This document shows, one piece after another, positions 54,090 through 61,297 of a DNA stretch of 64,000 bases. The notes under the pieces are model-generated. The model ran no database searches, was not told where the DNA came from, and saw only the letters and a list, made by a program, of their open reading frames with translations. Numbering within the stretch: position 1 is the stretch's first letter; every line of letters starts with the position of its first letter. The translations under genes and the position numbers were made by a program. The stretch is taken from the NCBI RefSeq assembly GCF_020514235.1, contig NZ_VTLB01000002.1, positions 186,001-250,000 of the forward strand, given 5' to 3'. This DNA is from Synechococcus sp. MU1617. GTDB lineage: Bacteria > Cyanobacteriota > Cyanobacteriia > PCC-6307 > Cyanobiaceae.

Positions 54090-55631
54090 ATGACCATTAG
54101 CTCTCCCTCCAGGCCTTACCTGGATGGCAAGAAGCTCAACAAGATCGAGCAGAACAAGGCGGCCAAAGATGGCCTGTTGGTCGGCAGCGAAATCGAAAAA
54201 TTCGCCGAGCTTGGCTGGGAGCAGGTGGATGAAACCGACCTTCAGCTGCGTTTGAAGTGGTACGGCATGTTCTGGCGCCCGAAAACGCCAGGCAAGTTCA
54301 TGCTCCGGCTGCGGGTGCCCAATGGCGTGCTCTCGGCCGATCAGCTGCGGGTGGTTGGCTCCATCGTTGAGCGCTACGGCGAAAACGGCAGCTGTGACAT
54401 CACGACGCGTCAGAACCTGCAACTGCGCGGCGTGCTGCTGGGCGACCTACCCGAAATCCTCAAGCGGCTGAAGGAAGCCGGCCTAAGCACGATCCAATCC
54501 GGCTTCGACAACCCTCGCAACGTCACCGGAAATCCCATCGCCGGCATCGATCCCAACGAGATCGTCGACACGCGGCATTACACCACCGAGCTGCAGAACT
54601 TCCTCACCAACAACTGCCAGGGCAACCCGGAGTATTCCAACCTGCCCCGCAAATGGAACACCGCCGTTGCCGGCGCGAAGGACAACTTCCTGCTCCACAA
54701 CGACATCGTTTTTCATCCCGTGGAACGCGATGGGTTGATGGGGTTTGGTGTGTGGATCGGCGGTGTTCTGTCATCGCAGATGAACGCCTATGCCGTTCCC
54801 CTGAACGCCTGGGTGAAACCAGACGAAATCTGCAAGATGACCGACGCCGTGATCCGGCTCTGGCGGGACAACGGTGAGCGCGACAAGCGCCCCAAAGGCC
54901 GCTTCCGCCTCTACCTGGATCAAGTGGGCCACGACGTGTTCCGCAGCCAGGTTGAAGAACTCTTCGGTCCGTTGACCCCCGATCCTGGGTCCGTGTTCAA
55001 CACCACGCCCCGCTCCCACTACGGCTTCCATCCCCAGAAACAGGAAGGGCTCTCCTACGCAGGTCTTCACGTTCCTGTTGGTCGCCTGACCGCCCAGGAT
55101 CTGCAGGATCTCGCAACCACCAGCCTCAATTACGGCAGTGGGGAAGTGCGTCTCACGGAAGACCAGAACGTCATCCTCGTGGGGCTTCCCAACGACAAGC
55201 TCGAGGCTTTAAAGGCTGATGCCCTGGTGCAGCGCTTCCCACTGGAGCCCGGTCACATCTCCGCAGGGACGGTGTCCTGCACCGGCAACACCTACTGCGG
55301 TTTTGCCCTCACCAACACCAAGGACCAAGCCCTGGAAGCGGCCAAGCAACTCGACCAAGAGCTCAATCTTCCTGAGGAGCTGAAGATCCACTGGACCGGC
55401 TGCCCCAACACCTGCGGCCAGGCCTACATGGGTGCCATCGGCCTCACCGGCACCAAGGCCAAAAACAGTGAAGGCGTGATGGGCGAGGGCTACACGATGA
55501 CCATCGGTGGGTCCCAAGGTGCCAACCCGAGCATCGGCGAAATCCATCGCAAAGCCATCCCTGCCGATGAGATCAAAGCCGCTCTCAAAGAGGTCTTGAT
55601 CGACAAGTTCGGGGCCACCCCCAAGGCCTGA
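54090..55631 (+). CDS. nirA: Ferredoxin-nitrite reductase
   Basis: A 513-aa siroheme/4Fe-4S enzyme reducing nitrite to ammonium with six electrons from ferredoxin. Cluster and siroheme ligands are C397-x5-C403 (SCTGNTYC) and C438-x3-C442 (GCPNTCG). Repeated ferrite-reductase half-domains are seen at GKFMLRLRVPNGVLS and GLHVPVGRLTAQDL, and ITTRQNLQLRG binds siroheme. The ATG at 54090 is used. No strong ribosome site is present. A hairpin follows the stop, then a 44-aa gene and the nitrite transporter. Confidence 0.97.
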   Translation: MTISSPSRPYLDGKKLNKIEQNKAAKDGLLVGSEIEKFAELGWEQVDETDLQLRLKWYGMFWRPKTPGKFMLRLRVPNGVLSADQLRVVGSIVERYGENGSCDITTRQNLQLRGVLLGDLPEILKRLKEAGLSTIQSGFDNPRNVTGNPIAGIDPNEIVDTRHYTTELQNFLTNNCQGNPEYSNLPRKWNTAVAGAKDNFLLHNDIVFHPVERDGLMGFGVWIGGVLSSQMNAYAVPLNAWVKPDEICKMTDAVIRLWRDNGERDKRPKGRFRLYLDQVGHDVFRSQVEELFGPLTPDPGSVFNTTPRSHYGFHPQKQEGLSYAGLHVPVGRLTAQDLQDLATTSLNYGSGEVRLTEDQNVILVGLPNDKLEALKADALVQRFPLEPGHISAGTVSCTGNTYCGFALTNTKDQALEAAKQLDQELNLPEELKIHWTGCPNTCGQAYMGAIGLTGTKAKNSEGVMGEGYTMTIGGSQGANPSIGEIHRKAIPADEIKAALKEVLIDKFGATPKA

Positions 55632-55642
55632 TCGCTGCGGTC

Positions 55643-55671
55643 GCCGTGACGCTTCCTTTTGAAGTCACGGC
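55643..55671 (+). other. Intercistronic hairpin after nirA
   Basis: GCCGTGA (55643-55649) pairs with TCACGGC (55665-55671), with an inner stem CTTC/GAAG around CTTTT. No T-run follows, so it is more likely a processing or stability element between nirA and the downstream genes than a terminator. Confidence 0.55.
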
Positions 55672-55700
55672 TCCCCGCATCGACCACCCCCCTCACCGTC

Positions 55701-55835
55701 ATGGCCAACCGCAACGACGTGTTCTCTCGTTTCGTCAACTGGCTCAGCGCCAGTGGTCGCGACGGAGCCGCCATCAACCGTCAGGGCGGCAGCCCTGATC
55801 TGTTCTCCCGCCTGATGAACCGCATCAGCGGTTGA
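55701..55835 (+). CDS. 44-aa micro-protein between nirA and the nitrite transporter
   Basis: ATG to TGA encodes 44 residues, basic (several Arg, few acids) and without cysteine. Two similar units flank a glycine-rich centre: FSRFVNWLSASG (8-19) and FSRLMNRISG (35-44). No homologue is known to me. Codon use is like the neighbours, and it lies 69 bases after nirA and 35 before the transporter, within a likely nirA-FNT transcript. No classical ribosome site is seen, as for several genes here. Confidence 0.6.
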   Translation: MANRNDVFSRFVNWLSASGRDGAAINRQGGSPDLFSRLMNRISG

Positions 55836-55870
55836 CATCAAAACCTTCGTCCAACTCTCAATCTCATCCG

Positions 55871-56758
55871 ATGGACTACGTCCTCCCCAATGAGCTTGTC
55901 GACGGCATGATTGCCGCCGGCGGCAAAAAATCAACGGTCAGCGTGAAAAACCTGCTGATCCGTGGCTTTTACTCCGGAGCCATTCTCGGCCTGGCAGTGA
56001 TCCTGGCCCTCACCGTGGGCATCACCGTCAAAGCCCCCTTCGTGGGCTCACTGCTCTTCCCCTTCGGCTTCGCCAGCATCGTGCTGTTCGGCATGGAGCT
56101 GGTAACCGGCAACTTCGCTCTGCTGCCGATGGCCACCTGGGCTGGCAAAAGCACCTGGGGTGCCACCTTCCGCAACTGGGCCTGGGTGTGGATCGGCAAC
56201 TGGATCGGCACCGCCGTTGTGGCCGTGATCATGGCCATCAGCCTTACCAGCGGCACTATGGACGGCGCTGCTGACAACGTCGGCCCACCGATCTGGGATG
56301 CCGTGGCTCAGAAGATCATGGCCCTCAATCAAATCAACGTTGAGAAGAAGTACGAGGCCCTGGGAAGCATGGGCTTCTTCCTCGCCTTCCTGCGCGGACT
56401 GGTGGCCAACTGGTTGGTTTGCCTGGGCGTGACCATGGCTCTGGTGAGCAAGAGCGTTCCCGGCAAGATCCTGGCCTGCTGGCTTCCGATCACCGCCTTC
56501 CAATCGATGGGCATGGAGCACATCGTGGTGAACCAGTTCCTGCACACCGCCGGCCCGATCCTCGGTTCAGGCGTCCCCTTCACCAAGGTGATCTTCTGGA
56601 ACTTCCTGCCTGTCACCCTCGGCAACATCGTTGGCGGCATGGTGTTCATCGGCATGCTCTTTTACAGCACCCACCGCACTCCGATGGAGAACGTGCTGCC
56701 GACCGAGCACGATGAAAAGCTGGAGCGTGAGCTCGCTGCTGAATTGGGTGCCCGCTGA
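55871..56758 (+). CDS. Formate/nitrite transporter family protein
   Basis: A 295-aa FNT channel, six membrane helices, forming pentamers that pass nitrite, formate or hydrosulfide with protons. Signatures: FGMELVTGNFALLPMATWAG for the first re-entrant loop and LRGLVANWLVCLGVTMAL for the second half. QSMGMEHIVVN holds the central histidine. Placed after nirA, nitrite uptake or export is the likely role. The ATG at 55871 gives MDYVLPNELVDGMI; a TTG at 55832 overlapping the micro-gene is disfavoured. Confidence 0.9.
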   Translation: MDYVLPNELVDGMIAAGGKKSTVSVKNLLIRGFYSGAILGLAVILALTVGITVKAPFVGSLLFPFGFASIVLFGMELVTGNFALLPMATWAGKSTWGATFRNWAWVWIGNWIGTAVVAVIMAISLTSGTMDGAADNVGPPIWDAVAQKIMALNQINVEKKYEALGSMGFFLAFLRGLVANWLVCLGVTMALVSKSVPGKILACWLPITAFQSMGMEHIVVNQFLHTAGPILGSGVPFTKVIFWNFLPVTLGNIVGGMVFIGMLFYSTHRTPMENVLPTEHDEKLERELAAELGAR

Positions 56759-56765
56759 TCCATCC

Positions 56766-57488
56766 ATGAACGAGGAAGCCGTTCTCTGGGAACGGCTCGC
56801 CCGATCACGACGCGCTCCATTGGAGCCTTCTTGGCTGGGGGAGGTCTACTCCCCCAGCCTTTCTGTTGATCTGCGACGAGCCCTCTGCGAAAAACTGGGG
56901 ATGCAAGCCGAGCGCGGCTGGCCCGTGATTCAAGAACTCCTCGCTAGCCATGGGGTTCTGCCCGATTTAGTGATGGCAGCAGGGCTATGCCACCAGAGTG
57001 AGGCCCGAGATTGGTTGTTGGCTCAACTCGAGCAAACTTCGGACGATGAGGACGCCAATCTGATGGTGGTTCAGGCTCTGGCTTGCTGGGGCGCCGAAGT
57101 TCCGCAATCCGTGGTGGTGAATTGCCTGCATCACCCAGGCCAACTGCACCGACTGGCCGGCCTGCAACTGCTCAGCTTCCGGTCCCACTGCCTTGACGAC
57201 GATGAACTGCTGCAGTTCTGCCAAGAGGTGTTGAATGATTTTCGCGATCCAGTCGTTGTGGCGGCCATTCGGGTTCTGCAACGCCGCGATGGCGCGTTGA
57301 TCAGCGAAAAGCTGGCAGACCTGTGTCGCAACGGTTCACTGCCTGTTGCCGAGGCCGCGTTCCGCGCGCTCGGTTGTATCGCCACACCTGCCAGTCAGCG
57401 TTGTCTTCTGGAGTTGAGCCAGGACCTGAATGACGAAAATCGACGCAAGATGGCCAGCACCCAACTAAGCCAACAGTTCCGCCAATAA
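56766..57488 (+). CDS. HEAT-repeat protein of unknown function
   Basis: A 240-aa helical repeat protein. Units such as VVAAIRVLQRRDGALISEKL and PVAEAAFRALGCIATPASQR recur about every 30-35 residues from residue 70 on, the pattern of HEAT/PBS-lyase-like solenoids used as protein adaptors. Some cyanobacterial nir operons carry an accessory gene (nirB) for full nitrite reductase activity; position in the nirA unit suggests a similar role here, but homology was not tested. It starts 7 bases after the transporter stop. Confidence 0.7.
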   Translation: MNEEAVLWERLARSRRAPLEPSWLGEVYSPSLSVDLRRALCEKLGMQAERGWPVIQELLASHGVLPDLVMAAGLCHQSEARDWLLAQLEQTSDDEDANLMVVQALACWGAEVPQSVVVNCLHHPGQLHRLAGLQLLSFRSHCLDDDELLQFCQEVLNDFRDPVVVAAIRVLQRRDGALISEKLADLCRNGSLPVAEAAFRALGCIATPASQRCLLELSQDLNDENRRKMASTQLSQQFRQ

Positions 57489-57511
57489 AAAGGCCCCGCT
57501 GTTGCGGGGCC
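57486..57511 (-). terminator. Intrinsic terminator of cynS
   Basis: GGCCCCGC (57492-57499) pairs perfectly with GCGGGGCC (57504-57511) around a 4-base loop. In the minus direction the stem is followed by TTTTTA, so it terminates cynS. On plus the stem lies just after the HEAT gene stop, but without a T-run. Confidence 0.88.
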
Positions 57512-57541
57512 ATGATGCCCTCAATCAAGGCATTTGGTTGT

Positions 57542-58027
57542 TCACCACTTTTTGTAAGGCAGGAACTTGCCGCACATGGTGATTTTGACGCGATCACCCT
57601 TGGGATCCTCCACTTTGTCGACATCAAGCGTGAAGTCGATCGCGCTCATGATGCCGTCACCAAAATGTTCCTGAATAACATCTTTCAGAGGCATTCCATA
57701 GACCTGCATGATCTCGTAGAAGCGATAGATCAAGGGATCAGTGGGAATCACAGGATCGAGGCTTCCCTTGGTGGGGAACTCCTGCAAAGCGGCGGTGATG
57801 GCCGGATCAAGGGAGAGCAGCTCAGCCAGCTTTTCAGCCTCTTCCTTGGAGGCCGTGGCTTGTCCATAGAACAAGGAAGCAATCCAGACCTCATCAAGGC
57901 CCATGGCCGACTCCAGATCGGCAAAGCTCATTCCCTTGGCTTTCTTGGCGGCCATCAAGGTCGCGGTGACGGTCTCCTGAGAAGGAGCTGACAACGACGG
58001 GGTCGAAGGAACAGCTGAAACAGTCAT
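57542..58027 (-). CDS. cynS: Cyanate hydratase (cyanase)
   Basis: A 161-aa decameric enzyme converting cyanate and bicarbonate to ammonia and CO2. The catalytic triad Arg102, Glu105 (YRFYEI) and Ser128 ([10 protein letters not shown]) keeps the E. coli spacing. The N-terminal helical domain ([20 protein letters not shown]) is DNA-binding-like as in all cyanases. The N-terminal tail is a few residues longer than in E. coli. No cyanate ABC transporter genes adjoin it, so it may handle internal cyanate formed from carbamoyl phosphate or urea. The 195 bases upstream show no clear NtcA site. Confidence 0.97.
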   Translation of the reverse strand: MTVSAVPSTPSLSAPSQETVTATLMAAKKAKGMSFADLESAMGLDEVWIASLFYGQATASKEEAEKLAELLSLDPAITAALQEFPTKGSLDPVIPTDPLIYRFYEIMQVYGMPLKDVIQEHFGDGIMSAIDFTLDVDKVEDPKGDRVKITMCGKFLPYKKW

Positions 58028-58222
58028 GATTGAACGAAAAGTTGTTATGGCCGCTTCAAAAACAGCGTCCCAAGCTGGAACGTCTCAGCAGCAAAGAAAC
58101 TGTTGCGCAAACGCAGGCTTAACAATGAAGCATCAGCTACAAAACAACAGCCTATTTTGAAGCAACAAGCACAGCAAACAAACCCATGATGCGGGTGAAA
58201 TTAGTTAGAGAAGAAATTTGAA

Positions 58223-58393
58223 ATGAGCCAATTTTTCCAATCCATGGCAACCCTGCTTCAGGCGCAATTCCTTCCTCCAATAACAGCGCCCCAACTGATC
58301 CTGGAACGGCTCTATTACGCCGAAGGACGCCACCACCCTGAGCATCCACGTCATGGCAGCTTCGAAGGGTTATCACGGCTGAGCAGGCCCTGA
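58223..58393 (+). CDS. 56-aa micro-protein
   Basis: ATG to TGA encodes 56 residues: an amphipathic start (MSQFFQSMATLLQAQF), then LILERLYYAEGRHHPEHPRH and GSFEGLSRL. The YYAEGR..PEHP..G pattern recalls small conserved proteins of marine picocyanobacteria, by memory only. GAGAAG lies 9 bases before the ATG as a possible ribosome site. It fills the middle of the 438-base space between cynS and the TrpD2-like gene; the remainder (58028-58222) is AT-rich and shows no further gene. Confidence 0.5.
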   Translation: MSQFFQSMATLLQAQFLPPITAPQLILERLYYAEGRHHPEHPRHGSFEGLSRLSRP

Positions 58394-58399
58394 GCTTTC

Positions 58400-58413
58400 G
58401 TAGCAATTGCTAC
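58400..58413 (+). promoter_or_regulatory. Palindromic NtcA consensus site
   Basis: GTAGCAATTGCTAC is a perfect palindrome and an exact GTA-N8-TAC match, 53 bases before the TTG start of the TrpD2-like gene. A clean TAnnnT box at the usual 22-23 bases is lacking (TGAAGACT is found). It also lies about 373 bases upstream of cynS on the other strand, too far for classical activation. Confidence 0.5.
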
Positions 58414-58465
58414 CCCTACCGGGTGAGTCGCTCCTGAAGACTGGCCACAGCTTGAGGCCGGACCT

Positions 58466-59536
58466 TTGACGAGCGCAGTTCTCTCCGGCCGCGACCGCTT
58501 CAAGCAGCACCTGCGCAAGGTGGGAAGCGGCGAACACACCAGCAAAGGGATGAGTCGCGAGGAAGCGGCTGATGCCATGGAGCTGATGCTGCAGGGCGAA
58601 GCGACGCCCGCACAGATCGGCGCCTTCCTGATTGCCCATCGCATCCGACGACCCGAGCCCCAAGAACTCACGGGGATGCTCGACACCTACCGAACCCACG
58701 GACCGGTGCTGCAATCCACCGCTGGCAGTCGAACACCGCTCTGTTTCGGCATGCCCTATGACGGGCGCACGCGCACAGCGCCGATATACCCGCTCACCGC
58801 GCTGGTGCTGCTGGCCTGTGGTCAGCCGGTGGTTCTGCAGGGCGGTGACCGGATGCCGATCAAATACGGCGTCACCGCTATTGACCTGTTCCGCCTTCTC
58901 AATCTCGACCTCACAGGTCTGCCGATCAGCGCCGTTGCAGAGGGGTTCCAGCAGAACGGCTTCGCCCTAATCCACCAACCGGATCACTTCCCCATCGCGG
59001 AAACCCTGATCGGCTACCGCGAGGAGCTGGGCAAGCGTCCCCCGGTTGCCAGCCTGGAACTCCTCTGGACACCCCATCAAGGCGACCATCTTCTCGTGAG
59101 TGGCTTTGTCCACCCACCAACAGAAGCCCGCGCCTGGGAAGCCCTGAAGCAAGCCGGAGAAACCGATGTCCTCACCGTGAAAGGGTTGGAAGGAGGAACC
59201 GACCTGCCCATCGGCAGGGCCTGCATCACGGCCCGGGTGCGGAACGGCGAAGCGGAACGATTGATCCTGCACCCCCGGGACCATGGCTGTCACGACGCCG
59301 ATGTGGAATGGACTGACGACAACACCTGGGCCGATCAGGCGCGAAACGCACTGCAGCACAAAGGCCCTCTTTGCGACGCCGTGCGCTGGAACGCCGGCGC
59401 CTATCTGTGGTTCTCCGGCTGCTGTGAATCCCTGGAACAAGGCATTCAACTGGCAGCGTCTGCTCTGCAAACGGGCCAGGCCCGAGCCATGCTCGATCAA
59501 CTCTGCGCTTGGCGGAGCAGCTTGACCATCCGATAG
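58466..59536 (+). CDS. Anthranilate phosphoribosyltransferase-family protein (TrpD2-like)
   Basis: A 356-aa member of the nucleoside phosphorylase type III / TrpD fold, of the TrpD2 subgroup whose reaction is unsettled. The helical N-terminal domain carries GMSREEAADAMELMLQGEAT and AQIGAFLIAHRIRRPEP. The glycine-rich phosphate loop of true TrpD (GTGGD) is absent; in its place stands FGMPYDGRTRTAPIYPL, so normal PRPP chemistry is doubtful. The start is TTG with GAGG seven bases upstream; the next ATG would remove 28 residues. A consensus NtcA site precedes it. The 3' end overlaps the GNAT gene by 40 bases. Confidence 0.82.
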   Translation: MTSAVLSGRDRFKQHLRKVGSGEHTSKGMSREEAADAMELMLQGEATPAQIGAFLIAHRIRRPEPQELTGMLDTYRTHGPVLQSTAGSRTPLCFGMPYDGRTRTAPIYPLTALVLLACGQPVVLQGGDRMPIKYGVTAIDLFRLLNLDLTGLPISAVAEGFQQNGFALIHQPDHFPIAETLIGYREELGKRPPVASLELLWTPHQGDHLLVSGFVHPPTEARAWEALKQAGETDVLTVKGLEGGTDLPIGRACITARVRNGEAERLILHPRDHGCHDADVEWTDDNTWADQARNALQHKGPLCDAVRWNAGAYLWFSGCCESLEQGIQLAASALQTGQARAMLDQLCAWRSSLTIR

Positions 59537-59964
59537 CGCTCGAACGGAACGCCTCCAATCAGGATCGTCTCCGGCGTTTCCACACACCAGCCACGTCGCT
59601 CCAGCAACGGTCGGCTGAACTGGCTGGCCTCCGTTCGCAGATGCCGGACGCCGGACGCCAGCGCATCCGCCTCAATCCGGTTCAGAAGCGCACTGCCATG
59701 CCCCCGCCTCGACGCACAACCACGGCAATAGAGCAGCGACAAACGATCTTCGGGATGGCGGATCGCAAACGCTGAACCATCGGTGGTGAGCCATCCCGAG
59801 CCTTCCCGAAAGCTCGCGTCGAGCACGCCGGGCAACCAAGCCAGGGCCGCCCAAGCCCTGACTTGTTCATCTGAATAAAGGAGGGGAGCCTGCGATTCGA
59901 TCGCATCGGCATAGATCTCCCGCAACAGCGGTTGATCCTCCGGAGCAATCGGACGCAAAGCCAT
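59497..59964 (-). CDS. GNAT-family N-acetyltransferase
   Basis: A 155-aa acetyl-CoA-dependent acetyltransferase. The acetyl-CoA loop is YCRGCASRRGHGSALL (motif A, R/Q-x-x-G-x-G/A) near residues 92-107. LRPIAPEDQPLLREIYADAI starts the fold and LERRGWCVET ends it. The substrate is unknown. The ATG at 59964 lies in CATG and shares its bases with the start of the divergent MFS gene, and the 3' end overlaps the TrpD2-like gene. Confidence 0.85.
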   Translation of the reverse strand: MALRPIAPEDQPLLREIYADAIESQAPLLYSDEQVRAWAALAWLPGVLDASFREGSGWLTTDGSAFAIRHPEDRLSLLYCRGCASRRGHGSALLNRIEADALASGVRHLRTEASQFSRPLLERRGWCVETPETILIGGVPFERYRMVKLLRQAQS

Positions 59965-61252
59965 GGCAGCCGCCTGTTGGAATGTGAGTCTCTCCTGCGT
60001 GGCAGCAAGCTTGCAGCGTCCTCGGATTCCCACACTGCTCAGCGCGTTTCTCACGCTGCTTAACGACCGGCTCAGCGAAAGCATTGTTTTTCCGCTGTTG
60101 CCCTTTCTCCTCGCCCAGTTCGCCCCAGACGGACGAACCCTGGGTTTGTTGGCGGGAAGCTATGCCCTCGCTCAGTTCCTGGTCACCCCATTGATCGGCG
60201 CGCTGAGTGATCGGTACGGCCGCCGCCCCGTGATCAGCATCTGCGTCGCAGGATCCGTGGTGGGACTCGGCCTGTTTGCAGTAACGGTTTCACTGCCTTG
60301 GCCCAGCCAAAGCCTGCTTCCCCTGTTGCTGCTGTTCGCAGCTCGGATCATTGACGGCATCAGTGGCGGTACGGCAGCGACGGCCAGCGCCGTGCTGGCG
60401 GACATCACTCCTCCCGACAAGCGGGCCCGTGCCTTCGGCTTGATCGGCGTGGCCTTTGGCTTGGGGTTCATCCTTGGGCCCTTCGTTGGCGGGCAACTGG
60501 CCCAGGTGTCGGTGTCCCTTCCCGTTTGGGTGGCCACAGGCTTCGCTGCTCTCAACCTCTTGGTGGTGCTCAATCTGCTGCCGGAAACCCATCCTCAGGA
60601 CTCGCGCAAAAGCCTGCCCAGAAAACGCGACCTAAATCCTTTTGCACGACTCAGCCAGGTGCTGATGAACCCCAGCGTGGGGCGACTGTGCGGAGCCTTT
60701 TTCCTGTTCTTTCTGGCCTTCAACGGGTTCACCGCCATCCTGGTGCTCTATTTCAAGCAACGCTTCGGCTGGGGCCCTGAACTGGCCACCACAGCGTTCC
60801 TTGTCGTGGGGGTCGTCGCCACCGTGGTCCAAGGAGGGCTAATCGGGCCCCTGGTGAAACGGTTTGGTGAATGGCGTCTGACCTTGCTGGGCCTGGGCCT
60901 GGTGATCATTGGATGCCTGCTGATACCGAGCGTCGGTGCATCCGATCGGGCCGGCGCCATCTTCATCGCCGTCGGCATCCTGGCCCTGGGCACCGGCCTG
61001 GTCACACCAAGCCTGCGCAGCCTGGTGTCACGGCGCCTAGGTCGGGAGGGGCAAGGCAGCGCCCTCGGCAGCCTTCAGGCCCTGCAAAGTTTGGGCAGTT
61101 TTCTCGGTCCACCCTTGGCGGGATTGAGCTACGACCTTCTGGGTCCAGTGAGCCCCTTTGCCGCAGCGGCAACCGTGTTGGTGATCGTGATCGGCCTAGT
61201 GGCCGGCAGCCCTCTGCCGGACATCTCCGACACACAACCAAGCCAGTCCTGA
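59963..61252 (+). CDS. MFS efflux transporter (tetracycline-resistance-protein type)
   Basis: A 429-aa 12-helix major facilitator of the DHA1 drug:H+ antiporter group. The loop 2-3 motif is GALSDRYGRRPVI, motif C region GLIGVAFGLGFILGPFVGG, and D(R)xSES in NDRLSESIVFPLLPFLLA at the first helix. The exported compound is unknown. The ATG at 59963 shares bases with the divergent GNAT start; a GTG at 59984 would remove seven residues and leave some spacer, and may be the real start. Confidence 0.88.
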   Translation: MAAACWNVSLSCVAASLQRPRIPTLLSAFLTLLNDRLSESIVFPLLPFLLAQFAPDGRTLGLLAGSYALAQFLVTPLIGALSDRYGRRPVISICVAGSVVGLGLFAVTVSLPWPSQSLLPLLLLFAARIIDGISGGTAATASAVLADITPPDKRARAFGLIGVAFGLGFILGPFVGGQLAQVSVSLPVWVATGFAALNLLVVLNLLPETHPQDSRKSLPRKRDLNPFARLSQVLMNPSVGRLCGAFFLFFLAFNGFTAILVLYFKQRFGWGPELATTAFLVVGVVATVVQGGLIGPLVKRFGEWRLTLLGLGLVIIGCLLIPSVGASDRAGAIFIAVGILALGTGLVTPSLRSLVSRRLGREGQGSALGSLQALQSLGSFLGPPLAGLSYDLLGPVSPFAAAATVLVIVIGLVAGSPLPDISDTQPSQS

Positions 61253-61297
61253 TTGCTACGTTTCGGCTAACGACACCAGCGCCGAGACGTTCAGCCC

